Shown: positions 25,364-34,567, counted from the stretch's first letter. The stretch is DNA of 64,000 bases from Porphyromonas pasteri (GCF_014647755.1 NZ_BMPU01000001.1:372001-436000), one strand, 5' to 3'. Numbers and translations are program-made. The notes: generated by a model from the letters alone, not told the origin.

Positions 25364-27496
25364 ATGTATAGAAGCGTCATCCTAAGTATCCTCTTCCTTC
25401 TCGTCTGCAGTGTGCCTCTGCAAGCACAGGAGGCGCATGAACTCCAAGGGAGAGTCCTGAATAGCTCGGATAATCCGATCGCAAAGGTGCAGATCCTTGA
25501 TCAAGCGACAGGGCTACTGCTCACCGAGACGGGGAAGGGTGGAGAATTTCAGCTCAGCTTCCCCGATAGTGTAGAGCGAGTCTCGCTGGTCTTCCTCGCC
25601 GAAGGCTATCAGTCGAAGGTGATGCTCCTTCGCCCTTCATCTCAGATCTATCGGATCATCCTCTTTGAGGCGCAGCGGTCGATCGAGGGAGTCACCATCT
25701 CCCGCCGAAGGCTTCTGCCGATCTCGGGCTATGCTCCACTTACCTCCCGCTTCACGACCTTGGATATACTCATGACGCCACGAGCCCTCGGTGATATCCT
25801 AGGTGGACTGATGGAGGATCCCGATGCTCAGAGCTCCGACACCGATGGGCGGCTCAGCCTGCAGGGCGGTGCTCCCCATGAGAGCCAAGTCTATATCGAT
25901 GGCTTGCGTCTACCTAATCCCTACAGCATCAGCTCCAAGAATTCATCGGTACGAAGCATCCTCTCACCAAGCGAATGCAAGGAGATAAACCTCCTCTCGG
26001 GGGGCTACTCTGCTTCGATGGGGCAAGCTCTCTCAGGGGTGATCCAGATCCTCTCTCGGGATACGAAGGATGTCAAGCCTGGGAGTTTCGTAAGTCTGAG
26101 TAGTATAGGCCCTAGCTTCACATGGGGACTGGGTGCGCCGTCCTCCGCTACAAAGCTGGAGCTCTCAGCTAGCTACACCGACCTCTCCCTCTATGATCGG
26201 GTCATGCCGAGTGCCTACCCTTATACTCGTAGCTTCTATAGTCCTTCCCTCACGGCTTCCCTCTGGCATGACCTGCCTCAAGCGACGCTCAAGGCTCAGC
26301 TGAGCTATACGGGAATGGGCTTAGGCTACAGACCTAATGCTTCGCTACCTACGTTCCATAGCCGCCTTCGGGAGGATCGCCATTATGGTCGTCTTACCTA
26401 TGTGCGTAGCCTAGGCACAGCGTGCCAGCTGGAGGTAGGCGCTCATACTCAGTACTCCGACTTCTCGGGCTCATCCCTAGTATCGCCACAGGACCAAGTT
26501 CTTGATCATGATCTCTATGCCGAAGCCCGTCTTGCCCTGAAGTACAGCGGTGAACCCTTCTCCATCCTCGGCGGACTTGACTACAGCTGGAGGGACTATC
26601 GTGAGACCTACGAACTCACAGGAGATCGCTACCAGCTGAACTTCTCCAATCATCTACCCGTGTCCTTCCTTGAGGTTAGCTACCTCCACCGTGGCCTAAG
26701 CCTCAGCGCAGGGCTTCGCGGTGAGTATGCGAGCGTCCTCAGTGTATGGAGTCTCTCCCCTCGCCTCTATGCAGGCTACAGACTTGGCAAACACGTCTTC
26801 TCCGCTTCGTGGGGGCGCTACACCCAGCTTCCCGAGAAGGAGATCCTCCGCTTTATGCCAGCGCTCAAGAGCAGACGATCGGAGATCTCCCAGCTCTCCT
26901 ACAGCTATGGCGACAAGACACCTCTCCTGCAGCTCTCCCTCTTCTACAAGAGCTACCAGCATCTCACCCGCAGTCTGTCGGTGGGCTACCCCAAGCACTT
27001 CGACGACCAAGGGGGAGGGGAGACCTACGGGCTTACGCTCTTCCATAAGGGAAACCTCGGAAGTATCGATTATTCGACTTCTTACTCCTATACCCAAGCT
27101 CGGCTGAGCTATGATCGCTACCTCCGCCCACTTGCCCCCAGCTATGTGAGTCCCCATACCTTCCGCCTCACGGCTAAGTACTGGTCGGGGGTGCTGAAGA
27201 GTCTCCTGGGCTGCAGCTACTACATAGACGCAGGGGCGAAGGGCTATAGCTATGACCTCACCCCCATCCAGCTCCCTATGCGCTCTCGGCTGGACCTCTC
27301 TTGGAGCTACATTGCCTCCCAGAAGGTGCTTCTCCACTTAGGCTGTACTAATGCCCTTGGGAAGACGAACTACTGGGGGATCGAGCCCGACCCGCTGACC
27401 CCCACAGAGGGCGTGCGTATCTCGCCACCCTCCTCTCGCTTCTTCTACATCGGCTGCTTCGTCACCCTCTCGGGGAAGCAGAAGAAGACTCCTTAA
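25364..27496 (+). CDS. TonB-dependent outer-membrane receptor with N-terminal carboxypeptidase-like domain
   Basis: 710 aa. Signal peptide 1-22 (LSILFLLVCSVPLQAQ). Residues about 24-105 form a CarboxypepD_reg-like domain (LQGRVLNSSDNPIAKVQILD). The plug domain follows, with SLQGGAPHESQVYIDGLRLPNPY near 165-185 and GGYSASMGQALSGVIQI near 208-225, then a 22-strand-type barrel rich in aromatic residues that ends with FFYIGCFVTLSGKQKKTP. Substrate unknown. Flanked on both sides by DUF2141 genes on the same strand (gaps of 35 and 33 bp), which makes a distinctive cassette. Confidence 0.9.
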   Translation: MYRSVILSILFLLVCSVPLQAQEAHELQGRVLNSSDNPIAKVQILDQATGLLLTETGKGGEFQLSFPDSVERVSLVFLAEGYQSKVMLLRPSSQIYRIILFEAQRSIEGVTISRRRLLPISGYAPLTSRFTTLDILMTPRALGDILGGLMEDPDAQSSDTDGRLSLQGGAPHESQVYIDGLRLPNPYSISSKNSSVRSILSPSECKEINLLSGGYSASMGQALSGVIQILSRDTKDVKPGSFVSLSSIGPSFTWGLGAPSSATKLELSASYTDLSLYDRVMPSAYPYTRSFYSPSLTASLWHDLPQATLKAQLSYTGMGLGYRPNASLPTFHSRLREDRHYGRLTYVRSLGTACQLEVGAHTQYSDFSGSSLVSPQDQVLDHDLYAEARLALKYSGEPFSILGGLDYSWRDYRETYELTGDRYQLNFSNHLPVSFLEVSYLHRGLSLSAGLRGEYASVLSVWSLSPRLYAGYRLGKHVFSASWGRYTQLPEKEILRFMPALKSRRSEISQLSYSYGDKTPLLQLSLFYKSYQHLTRSLSVGYPKHFDDQGGGETYGLTLFHKGNLGSIDYSTSYSYTQARLSYDRYLRPLAPSYVSPHTFRLTAKYWSGVLKSLLGCSYYIDAGAKGYSYDLTPIQLPMRSRLDLSWSYIASQKVLLHLGCTNALGKTNYWGIEPDPLTPTEGVRISPPSSRFFYIGCFVTLSGKQKKTP

Positions 27497-27529
27497 TGAT
27501 CACTCTATCCACCTCACTTTAATTCTCTT

Positions 27530-27985
27530 ATGATTATGCGACACCTTAGACACCTTCTGCCCCTCCTAACTCTTGCGCTGGGGCTCCTCTCGCCTTCACT
27601 CAAGGCTCAAGGCACAGCGGAGAAGAAGACACCTCCCACTCATCCTCTGACGCTCACTGTCGACGGAATTATCGAACCCAAGGGAGAGCTACTCATCGCC
27701 ATCTACAGTTCAGCGGAGAGCTATCCCCAGAGCCCCTACAAGACAGCTATGGCAAAGGTTGACTCTCTCACTAAGACAGTCCTCATTGACCTCCCCGAGG
27801 GCTCCTATGGTATCAGTCTTTTCCAAGACGTCAATGGGAATAAGACCCTCGACTTCAATGGCTATATCCCCTCTGAGAAGTATGGCTTCAGCAATAATGC
27901 ACCTGCTGACTATGGTCTCCCGAGCTTCAAGGATATTCTCTTTACCTTCAAGGCTGGAGATATCCAGTATATAACTCTGAGATAG
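27530..27985 (+). CDS. DUF2141 family secreted protein (second of two)
   Basis: 151 aa, or 149 aa if the second ATG (27536) is used. Signal peptide 1-26 (LLPLLTLALGLLSPSLKAQ). The core parallels the first DUF2141 protein: LTVDGIIEPKGELLIAIYSSAESY, VLIDLPEGSYGISLFQDVNGNKTLDFN, PSEKYGFSNNA and a C-terminal YITLR. The two paralogs are clearly diverged, so the duplication is not recent. A strong terminator follows, which closes the cassette. Confidence 0.87.
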   Translation: MIMRHLRHLLPLLTLALGLLSPSLKAQGTAEKKTPPTHPLTLTVDGIIEPKGELLIAIYSSAESYPQSPYKTAMAKVDSLTKTVLIDLPEGSYGISLFQDVNGNKTLDFNGYIPSEKYGFSNNAPADYGLPSFKDILFTFKAGDIQYITLR

Positions 27986-28003
27986 CTTGAGCCCAGGTAA
28001 GAA

Positions 28004-28036
28004 GAGCCCCCTTTGCCCGTGTGGTGAAGGGGGCTC
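28004..28036 (+). terminator. terminator of the DUF2141 cassette
   Basis: GAGCCCCCTT (28004-28013) pairs with AAGGGGGCTC (28027-28036), followed by CTTTTGTTTC. Confidence 0.85.
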
Positions 28037-28146
28037 CTTTTGTTTCAGCATACCAAGAGGGGTGTGCTTTATCGTGAATCCTTTGGGCTTGTAGAATAGA
28101 TGCTCCATATTTGTCTGGAGATAAGGCCTATATAGGGAGGGAAAAC

Positions 28147-28256
28147 GAACCAGTACTGGTCACCAAAGCGAGCAGTACTGGTTGGCACGCTGACCAGTAC
28201 TCATTACATTATGCGACCAGTACTGGTCCGATCGGTGACCAGTACTGGTTGATTTG
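28147..28256. repeat. 22-bp array, five units, ACCAGTACTGGT type
   Basis: GTAC centres at 28153, 28175, 28197, 28220 and 28242 (steps 22, 22, 23, 22). Unit 2 (GCAGTACTGGT) and unit 3 (ACCAGTACTCAT) are half-degenerate. It lies between the DUF2141 terminator and the next operon. From 28257 to 28428 I see nothing else. Confidence 0.94.
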
Positions 28257-28428
28257 AGGCGTCTCTATAAGTCGCAGCTATCCTCTGTGGTAACTTGCTG
28301 GTGTGTAGTGCGATAAGTGATGAATTTCTCTTGCTGGGCAATCAGTGATATTTGCGAGAGAGCGATGAAGGGATGCTTATGTCTGGTGAGGGTGCTGGAT
28401 GGGCAGTCGGGAAACGCCTCGGAATACG

Positions 28429-28437
28429 TATATTTGT
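28429..28437 (+). promoter_or_regulatory. possible -7 promoter box for the 28.5-31.3 kb genes
   Basis: TATATTTGT fits TAnnTTTG, about 69 bp before the ATG at 28506. Confidence 0.4.
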
Positions 28438-28505
28438 TCTTCAAAGACTGGCCGTATGAAAGCTAGTCGCAGTATCTTGCTTCGCTTAGTACTACCATAT
28501 TATAT

Positions 28506-29153
28506 ATGCAGTATCCTCTTCCTCGCTTTGAGCATCTTGCTGCCCTGCGTCAGGCTTGGCAGCTCCTCAAGCAGAATAAGTCCCTCTATCGCTATCCCCT
28601 CATCATCAGTCTTCTCACGCTGGGGACGCTGGGGTATATGTTCTTCTCTGGTCATACTTCATCCTCTTCTCAGGCTTCCTATCTTCCGCTGGTCGTCGGG
28701 ACGTTGAATGGGATCTTGACTTACCTCTTCCTTATGCGGGTGGTGAAGTTCTTCGCTGGCGAAGTCTATCCCTCACGTACTCGTATGGCACTCCTCAAGC
28801 ACTTTGCAGGCTTCGTCCTTCTGGCGGTACTCTTTGGCTTGGGGGCTGGTGTGGGCTTAGTGCTCTTCTTCGTGCCAGGATTTTACTTCCTGAATCGCTG
28901 CTTCTTAGCACCTATGCTTTACCTCGATGGTAAGGCGGGCATCTTTGCTGCCTTCCGAGAGTCGTGGACGCGCACGAAGGGGCACTTCTACACGCTCCTC
29001 AGTGCACTTGGTATCGTGCTTCTTCTCGCGGCTGTGAATGCTGTGACACTGCAGCTGGCCACGGTCATCATCCTGCCTGTAGCGACCCTCTACCTCTTCA
29101 TCCTCTACCGCTACCTGCAGGAGATCCCGCAGGATAAGACACCAGCTCTCTAA
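28506..29153 (+). CDS. multi-pass membrane protein, function unknown
   Basis: 215 aa. A short soluble N-terminus (LRQAWQLLKQNKSLYRYPL) precedes about five membrane segments: 32-48 (LIISLLTLGTLGYMFF), 60-77, 102-127 (AGFVLLAVLFGLGAGVG...), a segment near 128-140, and 168-200. The motif GIFAAFRESWTRTKGHFYTLL resembles the repeated W-x-h segment of DUF975/GDPD-membrane-domain type proteins. I do not recognise a specific function. The methyltransferase-like gene starts 6 bp after its stop, so the two are co-transcribed. Confidence 0.7.
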   Translation: MQYPLPRFEHLAALRQAWQLLKQNKSLYRYPLIISLLTLGTLGYMFFSGHTSSSSQASYLPLVVGTLNGILTYLFLMRVVKFFAGEVYPSRTRMALLKHFAGFVLLAVLFGLGAGVGLVLFFVPGFYFLNRCFLAPMLYLDGKAGIFAAFRESWTRTKGHFYTLLSALGIVLLLAAVNAVTLQLATVIILPVATLYLFILYRYLQEIPQDKTPAL

Positions 29154-29159
29154 GCTGAG

Positions 29160-29798
29160 ATGAAGTCTCTGATCACGCTTCGTGGGGTCGTCCGACGCCT
29201 ACAATACTCCAAGCGCCTACTCATCAACCGCCGTGGGGATGGCGTTCATTCCCCCTTTGCCTTCCACTTCATCACTCGAGTCGTACGAAATCGTCGTCCG
29301 TACTACTGCTTTGAAGAGCTTCGTGGCGAGGTAAAGCGCCGGAGAAAGGATGCGAAGACTTGCCCTCCTATCCATAGAGCGCGTACACTGGAGCTACTCT
29401 TCCGTACGGCTCACGAGCTGGAGGCAAAGAACATCCTCGTCGTGACCTCTCAGCCTACGACGAGCCTATTGCCCGATTACCTACGCCATACGGGCTATAC
29501 CGAAGCGATCTATGTGCTTTCGGTGGACGAACTGCAAGGCGTGAGCCTTCCCTGCTGTGATCTTCTGATCTGCGAATACCTGTCCGAGCGGGAAGTATTG
29601 GAGCAGATTCTCAGCCAATGTACCTCCACCTCCCCGACACTTGCAGTCGCACTCTATACGCCCAGCCCTCGCTGGCGTCGCTTCGTCAGTGGCCTCGATA
29701 AGCAGGTTGCTCCACGCCTTATCCTCGACCTGATGGATCTCTGCCTGTACTTCTATGACAAGCGCCTGACACCATCTCGATATAAGGGGGTGTACTAA
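29160..29798 (+). CDS. class I SAM methyltransferase-like protein with degenerate cofactor motif
   Basis: 212 aa. The N-terminal GDGVHSPFAFHFITRVV and the C-terminal LILDLMDLCLYFYDKRLTPSRYKGVY are the bookends of a Bacteroidetes methyltransferase family. However, the glycine-rich SAM-binding loop expected after the first beta strand reads NILVVTSQPTTSLL, without GxGxG, and the central region is short. Either a pseudoenzyme or a divergent family member. It follows the membrane protein gene immediately and precedes a lipoprotein gene by 45 bp. Confidence 0.55.
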   Translation: MKSLITLRGVVRRLQYSKRLLINRRGDGVHSPFAFHFITRVVRNRRPYYCFEELRGEVKRRRKDAKTCPPIHRARTLELLFRTAHELEAKNILVVTSQPTTSLLPDYLRHTGYTEAIYVLSVDELQGVSLPCCDLLICEYLSEREVLEQILSQCTSTSPTLAVALYTPSPRWRRFVSGLDKQVAPRLILDLMDLCLYFYDKRLTPSRYKGVY

Positions 29799-29843
29799 GC
29801 TTCCCTTTACTCACTCAACTATTACCTATCCCATTCACTTTAG

Positions 29844-31283
29844 ATGAAACGACTAACTTACCTCCTTTGCCTTGCTCTGGGGACGCTCTCCAGCTGTGGC
29901 GCTTCTGCAGCTCGTACTGCCCCCGAGCCCGAGAAGGCTCAATCCTCCGATACTCCACGTACTCCCACTGTACGCGCCAGCGATGAGGCAATTCAGAAGT
30001 ACTTTGCTTCGACTCTCATTGATCAGAAGGGGGCATTACCCACATCCGCCCTCTCACTTGAGGATATTAAGAAGGCGCGTACGCAGGTATGGCGCCTTTG
30101 GGCAGAAGCCAATAAATCACACAGTGAGGATAAGTTACCAGCACTCACGCCCCTTTCTAAGGAGAGTGTAGCTCATAGCTGGCTGCTAACTCCAGAAATG
30201 TATAATGGGCAAAGCTATCAAGCTGTGATGCCTTTCTACTACGGCTCGAAGGGAGACAAGCCCGAAGCAGGCTATCCGCTCTATCTCTATCTGCACGGAT
30301 CGGGGGAGAAGAAGGGGGAATGGTCTACAGGTTTGGCGTTGGCTCTTTCTTTTCAGGACAGCCCCTCCGCCTACTTCATCCCACAGATACCTAATGGTGA
30401 AGGCGTAGCGGATGGTCAACTCTATCGTTGGTGGCAGAAGTCGAAGCTCGAAGCCTGGGAGAAGCTCCTGCGGCAAGCCTTCCTCTCTGATCAGATTGAT
30501 CCGAAGCGCATCTACTTCTTTGGGATATCTGAGGGCGGATATGGCTCACAGCGCTTAGCATCATACTATGCGGACTATCTCGCTGGAGCTGGACCTATGG
30601 CAGGCGGTGAACCTCTTATCAATGCTCCGGTAGAGAACCTCCAGCACGTAGCTTTCTCACTTCGTACGGGATACAATGATACTCAGTTCCACCGCAGCGA
30701 ATTGACGGGCTACACGCGTGATGCACTTCAGCGCTTAGCTGCACAATACCCTGGCTACTACAAGCACTTCATCGACATCATCCCAAAGTATGGTCACGCT
30801 ATACCTTATCAGTATACGACGCCCTACCTCTCGCAGCACGTGCGCACTCCTCAGCCCAACCAAGTGAATTGGGAAGACTATCCCATCGACGGACTCTACC
30901 GTAAGGGATGCTATAATCTTGCACCACTCAAGCGCCCCGAAGGAAAAGAGCGCATTTACTATCAGGAGACTATCCTGGGGAATACCGTAGATCTGAAGAT
31001 CAACACGGTGAAGTATGTAGAGAAGCTGGTCAGTGACTGGTATACAAGCTTCCATCTCGTCCTGCTTTATGATAAGGTCTATGAGCCAGCCAAGGGAGGA
31101 AAGCTACGTATCTACCTCAGCCCAGAGCTGCTTGATCTTAGCAAGCCCGTCCGAGTCTTAGTCAATGGGCATCAGGTCTATTCGGGGATGGTGAAGGCTG
31201 ACTGGTCACATCTCGTAGAGAGCTGCTCACGCTTCTTCGACCCTGAGCGTCTCTTCCCCGCAGCTATCGATATAGCTTACTAA
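29844..31283 (+). CDS. predicted lipoprotein esterase/peptidase of the alpha/beta-hydrolase fold
   Basis: 479 aa. The N-terminus is a lipoprotein signal (LALGTLSSCGAS, lipobox Cys at 18). A central hydrolase domain has an oxyanion strand PLYLYLHGSGEKKG near 142-155, the nucleophile elbow FFGISEGGYGSQ (Ser near 230), and a candidate catalytic His in PKYGHAIPY near 315. The C-terminal 120 residues (VDLKINTVKYVEKLV..., LSKPVRVLVNGHQVYSG) look like a beta-sandwich found in Bacteroidetes esterase-like proteins. Probably surface or periplasmic; substrate unknown. Last gene before a bidirectional terminator. Confidence 0.72.
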   Translation: MKRLTYLLCLALGTLSSCGASAARTAPEPEKAQSSDTPRTPTVRASDEAIQKYFASTLIDQKGALPTSALSLEDIKKARTQVWRLWAEANKSHSEDKLPALTPLSKESVAHSWLLTPEMYNGQSYQAVMPFYYGSKGDKPEAGYPLYLYLHGSGEKKGEWSTGLALALSFQDSPSAYFIPQIPNGEGVADGQLYRWWQKSKLEAWEKLLRQAFLSDQIDPKRIYFFGISEGGYGSQRLASYYADYLAGAGPMAGGEPLINAPVENLQHVAFSLRTGYNDTQFHRSELTGYTRDALQRLAAQYPGYYKHFIDIIPKYGHAIPYQYTTPYLSQHVRTPQPNQVNWEDYPIDGLYRKGCYNLAPLKRPEGKERIYYQETILGNTVDLKINTVKYVEKLVSDWYTSFHLVLLYDKVYEPAKGGKLRIYLSPELLDLSKPVRVLVNGHQVYSGMVKADWSHLVESCSRFFDPERLFPAAIDIAY

Positions 31284-31317
31284 GGCGCACGCCGTAGCGT
31301 GCTACGTATATATACAG

Positions 31318-31357
31318 TGATCCCCCTTGGCTTATCTGCGGATGGCCAAGGGGGATC
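31318..31357. terminator. bidirectional terminator
   Basis: A perfect 13-bp stem, TGATCCCCCTTGG (31318-31330) with CCAAGGGGGATCA (31345-31357), between convergent genes. Confidence 0.9.
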
Positions 31358-31360
31358 AGT

Positions 31361-32545
31361 TTATTTCTCCAGCTCGATATAGGCGGAGAAGTGGGCTTCA
31401 CTACTTGTCAGTAGGAGCGGTATAATGCTTTGACTTGGCTGCTGGCGTGGCCCTCGCTCGAGACGGAAGACACCTTTGCGGCCATCTGGTACGTATTGCT
31501 CGTAGGCGAAGTGCGCGAGTACGCCCATAGTTGTTCGGAGGTTGATCTCCACACAAGGATGAAGGCGCAGACGCTCCCCATCGCGGTAGAAGAAGAGGTC
31601 GATGCCGATATAGCCTGTGTACTGAGAGTCGGAGAGTTCTTCCTCGAGCCACGTACACTGGGCATTGATGAGAGCGAGCAGAGCTTCTTCGCTCATAAGC
31701 GAAGTAAGTCGCTCCCAGAGGTCTTCTGGCGATGTGAGTATGTTGCCAAGATAGGCACGTCCCGAAGGGAGTGTATCGAAATGGGATAGGGCGAAGAAAC
31801 TTACCTCGCCGCTTTCACTTCGTGTGTACTCAAGCGCCCAATTATCTACGACCTCGAGGTAAGGCTCGATACTAATGCTTCCACTTCGCGTACAGCTCCC
31901 GATAAGAGCTTCAAGGTGCTTCTCTTGCAGGGGAAGGGGTAGTGGAAATACTCCACGGCCCGAGGAACTATAAGGACGCTTGATGAGGACTCGAGTAGGA
32001 TCGCCCAAGGGACGGGATTTGATGCCTTCGATAGCGGTACGCAGTCGTAGCTCGGTATCTGATTTGTCTACTCCCGCTTCGATCCAACGGGGTAGGAGGT
32101 CACTGGGATAGCCGAGCTGATCCGTCAGATATGCCAGCAGGTCATAGCTGGCACGTCGGTGACTTAGCCGTAGATAACTCGGTGTGATGGGCGGAAAGAG
32201 TAGGGTAGTAGAGTCAAAGAGTGGACATTCTCTCAGCTCTCTCACGATATGATCATCCAGGCCCCAGAGGACGACACTCAGCTCAGCGGGGAGATCACAT
32301 CCAGCTGGGAGGTCATCGCCCTCAGCATTCAGCAGGCGTGCTGGTATTCCTTCGGGCGAAGCAGGTGCATAGATGAGGTCTTCTCCAGAAGCTAAGAGGC
32401 GCAAGAGAGGTGAGAGCTCGTGGCGCATCCATCGGATTTCCTTGGAGAGTGTGTAGCGCTTCTCCCGAGAGAAGCTCAAGGCTTCTTCGTGACCAGGGTT
32501 AAAGACCCACAGACGTGGGGTAGATGCGGTAGGATAAGCGTTCAT
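31361..32545 (-). CDS. ATP-grasp-like protein, Bacteroidales type
   Basis: 394 aa from the ATG at 32545; an upstream in-frame TTG (32566) is less likely. ATP-grasp features can be seen: a lysine strand VLIKRPYSSSGRGVFPLP near 190-205, an acidic strand SISIEPYLEVVDNWALEY near 230-245, and a metal/ATP strand YIGIDLFFYRDG...LHPCVEINLRTTMGVLAH near 320-350. The N-terminus RLWVFNPGHEEALSF is characteristic of a Bacteroidetes family of unknown substrate. It follows the TonB receptor with 50 bp between, so the two may be co-transcribed. Confidence 0.72.
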   Translation of the reverse strand: MNAYPTASTPRLWVFNPGHEEALSFSREKRYTLSKEIRWMRHELSPLLRLLASGEDLIYAPASPEGIPARLLNAEGDDLPAGCDLPAELSVVLWGLDDHIVRELRECPLFDSTTLLFPPITPSYLRLSHRRASYDLLAYLTDQLGYPSDLLPRWIEAGVDKSDTELRLRTAIEGIKSRPLGDPTRVLIKRPYSSSGRGVFPLPLPLQEKHLEALIGSCTRSGSISIEPYLEVVDNWALEYTRSESGEVSFFALSHFDTLPSGRAYLGNILTSPEDLWERLTSLMSEEALLALINAQCTWLEEELSDSQYTGYIGIDLFFYRDGERLRLHPCVEINLRTTMGVLAHFAYEQYVPDGRKGVFRLERGPRQQPSQSIIPLLLTSSEAHFSAYIELEK

Positions 32546-32595
32546 ATCAGGAGCAAAGATATGCAAAGTGCTCCGTCCTCCTGCGCTTACAGCCC

Positions 32596-34533
32596 TCAGA
32601 GGTTATAGGTGAGCGAGGAGAAGAATGTGCGACCTGGCGAGAGGCTCCCAGTGATATTGACCTGCGTCGGGTGGTAGTCGAAGAGATTATCTGCTCCGAC
32701 AGTGATCGTGAGTCGATGCTTATAGCGCGCCGAGACACTCATTCGGGAGAGGAGATAACCTTCGTGCTCGAAGTAGGAATACTTGCCCGTCGTCTCGTCG
32801 AGCTCGCTGAGCGTCACACTTCCTGCTCCACGCAGAGCGTAGGTTGCGGTGAGATCGCAGTCGCTCCCCGTCTTGGTGTCGTAGGAAAGCGCTGCAGTGT
32901 AGTTGTGCGGACGAAGAGGAGCAAAGGGCTGACCATTGGCACGGCTCTCAGCTCTGGAGAAGTCGTAGATGTAGCTGTAGTCACCATTGAACGTCAGTCC
33001 AAGAGGAAGGCGCAGGCGAAGACTTGTCTGCAGGTTCAGCAGTCGGCTACGTTCGCTCACATTCGTATAGTGATAGGTGTTCGTACTCTTGGTCATCAGC
33101 GTGCCTATTTGGTTGGAGATGACATTGTACGAAGCGATACCCGTCAGACTCAAGTGCGAGGTCTGCCACTCAGGGGAGAAACTTAGCATCCGACTTACCT
33201 CGGGACGCAGGTGATCCGAGCCCTTGATAAAGAACATACCGAAGTGATCCCAGTCCATGAACTGCTCCTTGATCGACGGCGCACGGAAGCCTTCTGCGTA
33301 GGAGGTGCGGAGTCTTACACGGCCGAGCTGATAGAGTACCGAAGCGCGCGGCGAGAAGTGTGCGCCGAAGCTGGAGTGTCTATCGAGGCGAAATCCCGTG
33401 ACAAACGAGAGCTTGGGCACCAGATGCCATTCGGCCTGCCCGTAGAGTGTGCCGGCAGTAGCTTGGTGCCGTGTGGCGGCTGTAGTGAATCGCTCGCTGC
33501 GGAGACGCTCGTGGTAGAGCTCGATACCTGCATTGACGAGGACGGGAGTCTTCTCTTCGGCGCCGAAGTTGTACTGCAGGCGCACGGTATTGCCTGTGAA
33601 GTGGAAGATAGGTGTCCGCTCCTTGCTTACGGAGAGGAAATTATCACGGTTGTAGAGCTCGTGATTGTAGTCAAGGCGCAAGTTGTGCAGCTCGCCAAAT
33701 GCCTGATAAGCCTGCCCGCCCAGCGAATGACTGAGGTACTTATTACGTCTAAGTCCGTCGCCATCTTGATCACGATAGCCGTAGCGAATATAGCCCGTCA
33801 GCTCGCGTCGTAAGTCTGAGGTGCGGTAGCGTAGACGCTGAGAGAGATTGAGGCTCTTGCTGCCCATGACGGGAGTGGTCTCAGGTTGTGTGCCTTGTGT
33901 GGCTACGCTGTAGGCCGCTTGGTCGATGTAGCTGATGGAGGTCATCGAGCTGAAGGCGCCACGTACGATTTGTCCCGACGCGCTGTATCTCGTGACGCCC
34001 TCGCTACTGTGGTCGAAGGTCGCCGAGAGCTCCTCTTTGTGCCGAGCACGGCGCGTGATGAAGTTGATGACGCCACCTATAGCATTCGACCCGTACAGAG
34101 CCGAAGCTGCGCCACTGATCAGCTCGATACGCTCGACATTGGCCATATCGATGCGGTTAAGATCCACCACTCCGTTGCCCTCCGAGGTCAGTCGCTCGCC
34201 GTCGACAAGGAAGAGGACGTGATCGCCTGAGAAGCCTTGGACCGAGACACGATACTGAGCGCCGTGTGCCGTGACGTTGATCCCGGGCAAACTCATTTGC
34301 AGGGCGTCGGCAGCAGAGCGTGGTGCGAGGCGATCCAGCTCAGTACGTGAGATGATACGGGTGATGATGGGGAGCTTCTTCAGTGTGCGGGGCGTCTGAG
34401 TACCTGTGACGACGACGTCTTCGACCCGATGATCTTGGGCGAGACTATCGCTCACGCTTTGGGCAAAGCCTTGAGTGAAGCTACCCGCTAACAGCGAAGG
34501 GAGGAGGAAGATATAGGTGTGCTTACAGCGCAT
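32596..34533 (-). CDS. TonB-dependent outer-membrane receptor (heme/cobalamin/siderophore class)
   Basis: 645 aa. Signal peptide 1-24 (YIFLLPSLLAGSFTQGFAQ). The TonB box region VEDVVVTGTQTPRTLKKLP (38-56) precedes a plug with ALQMSLPGINVTAHGAQ, FLVDGERLTSEGN and ERIELISGAASALYGSNAIGGVINFITRR near 135-165. The barrel contains YAEGFRAPSIKEQF followed by LRPEVS, resembling the FRAP/NPDL box of heme receptors but also seen in BtuB-like proteins. The barrel ends FFSSLTYNL. Heme is attractive for Porphyromonas but is not shown. Divergent from gnd; -7 box at 34559. Confidence 0.9.
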   Translation of the reverse strand: MRCKHTYIFLLPSLLAGSFTQGFAQSVSDSLAQDHRVEDVVVTGTQTPRTLKKLPIITRIISRTELDRLAPRSAADALQMSLPGINVTAHGAQYRVSVQGFSGDHVLFLVDGERLTSEGNGVVDLNRIDMANVERIELISGAASALYGSNAIGGVINFITRRARHKEELSATFDHSSEGVTRYSASGQIVRGAFSSMTSISYIDQAAYSVATQGTQPETTPVMGSKSLNLSQRLRYRTSDLRRELTGYIRYGYRDQDGDGLRRNKYLSHSLGGQAYQAFGELHNLRLDYNHELYNRDNFLSVSKERTPIFHFTGNTVRLQYNFGAEEKTPVLVNAGIELYHERLRSERFTTAATRHQATAGTLYGQAEWHLVPKLSFVTGFRLDRHSSFGAHFSPRASVLYQLGRVRLRTSYAEGFRAPSIKEQFMDWDHFGMFFIKGSDHLRPEVSRMLSFSPEWQTSHLSLTGIASYNVISNQIGTLMTKSTNTYHYTNVSERSRLLNLQTSLRLRLPLGLTFNGDYSYIYDFSRAESRANGQPFAPLRPHNYTAALSYDTKTGSDCDLTATYALRGAGSVTLSELDETTGKYSYFEHEGYLLSRMSVSARYKHRLTITVGADNLFDYHPTQVNITGSLSPGRTFFSSLTYNL

Positions 34534-34558
34534 ACGTGGATCTATAACTGAATGGGCT

Positions 34559-34567
34559 ACAAAGATA
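34559..34567 (-). promoter_or_regulatory. -7 promoter box of the TonB receptor unit
   Basis: On the minus strand, TATCTTTGT, about 26 bp before the ATG. Confidence 0.6.

Noticed and set aside
28399-28707. 102-codon plus-strand open frame overlapping the membrane protein gene
   Set aside because: A shadow frame of the better-supported 28506-29153 gene.
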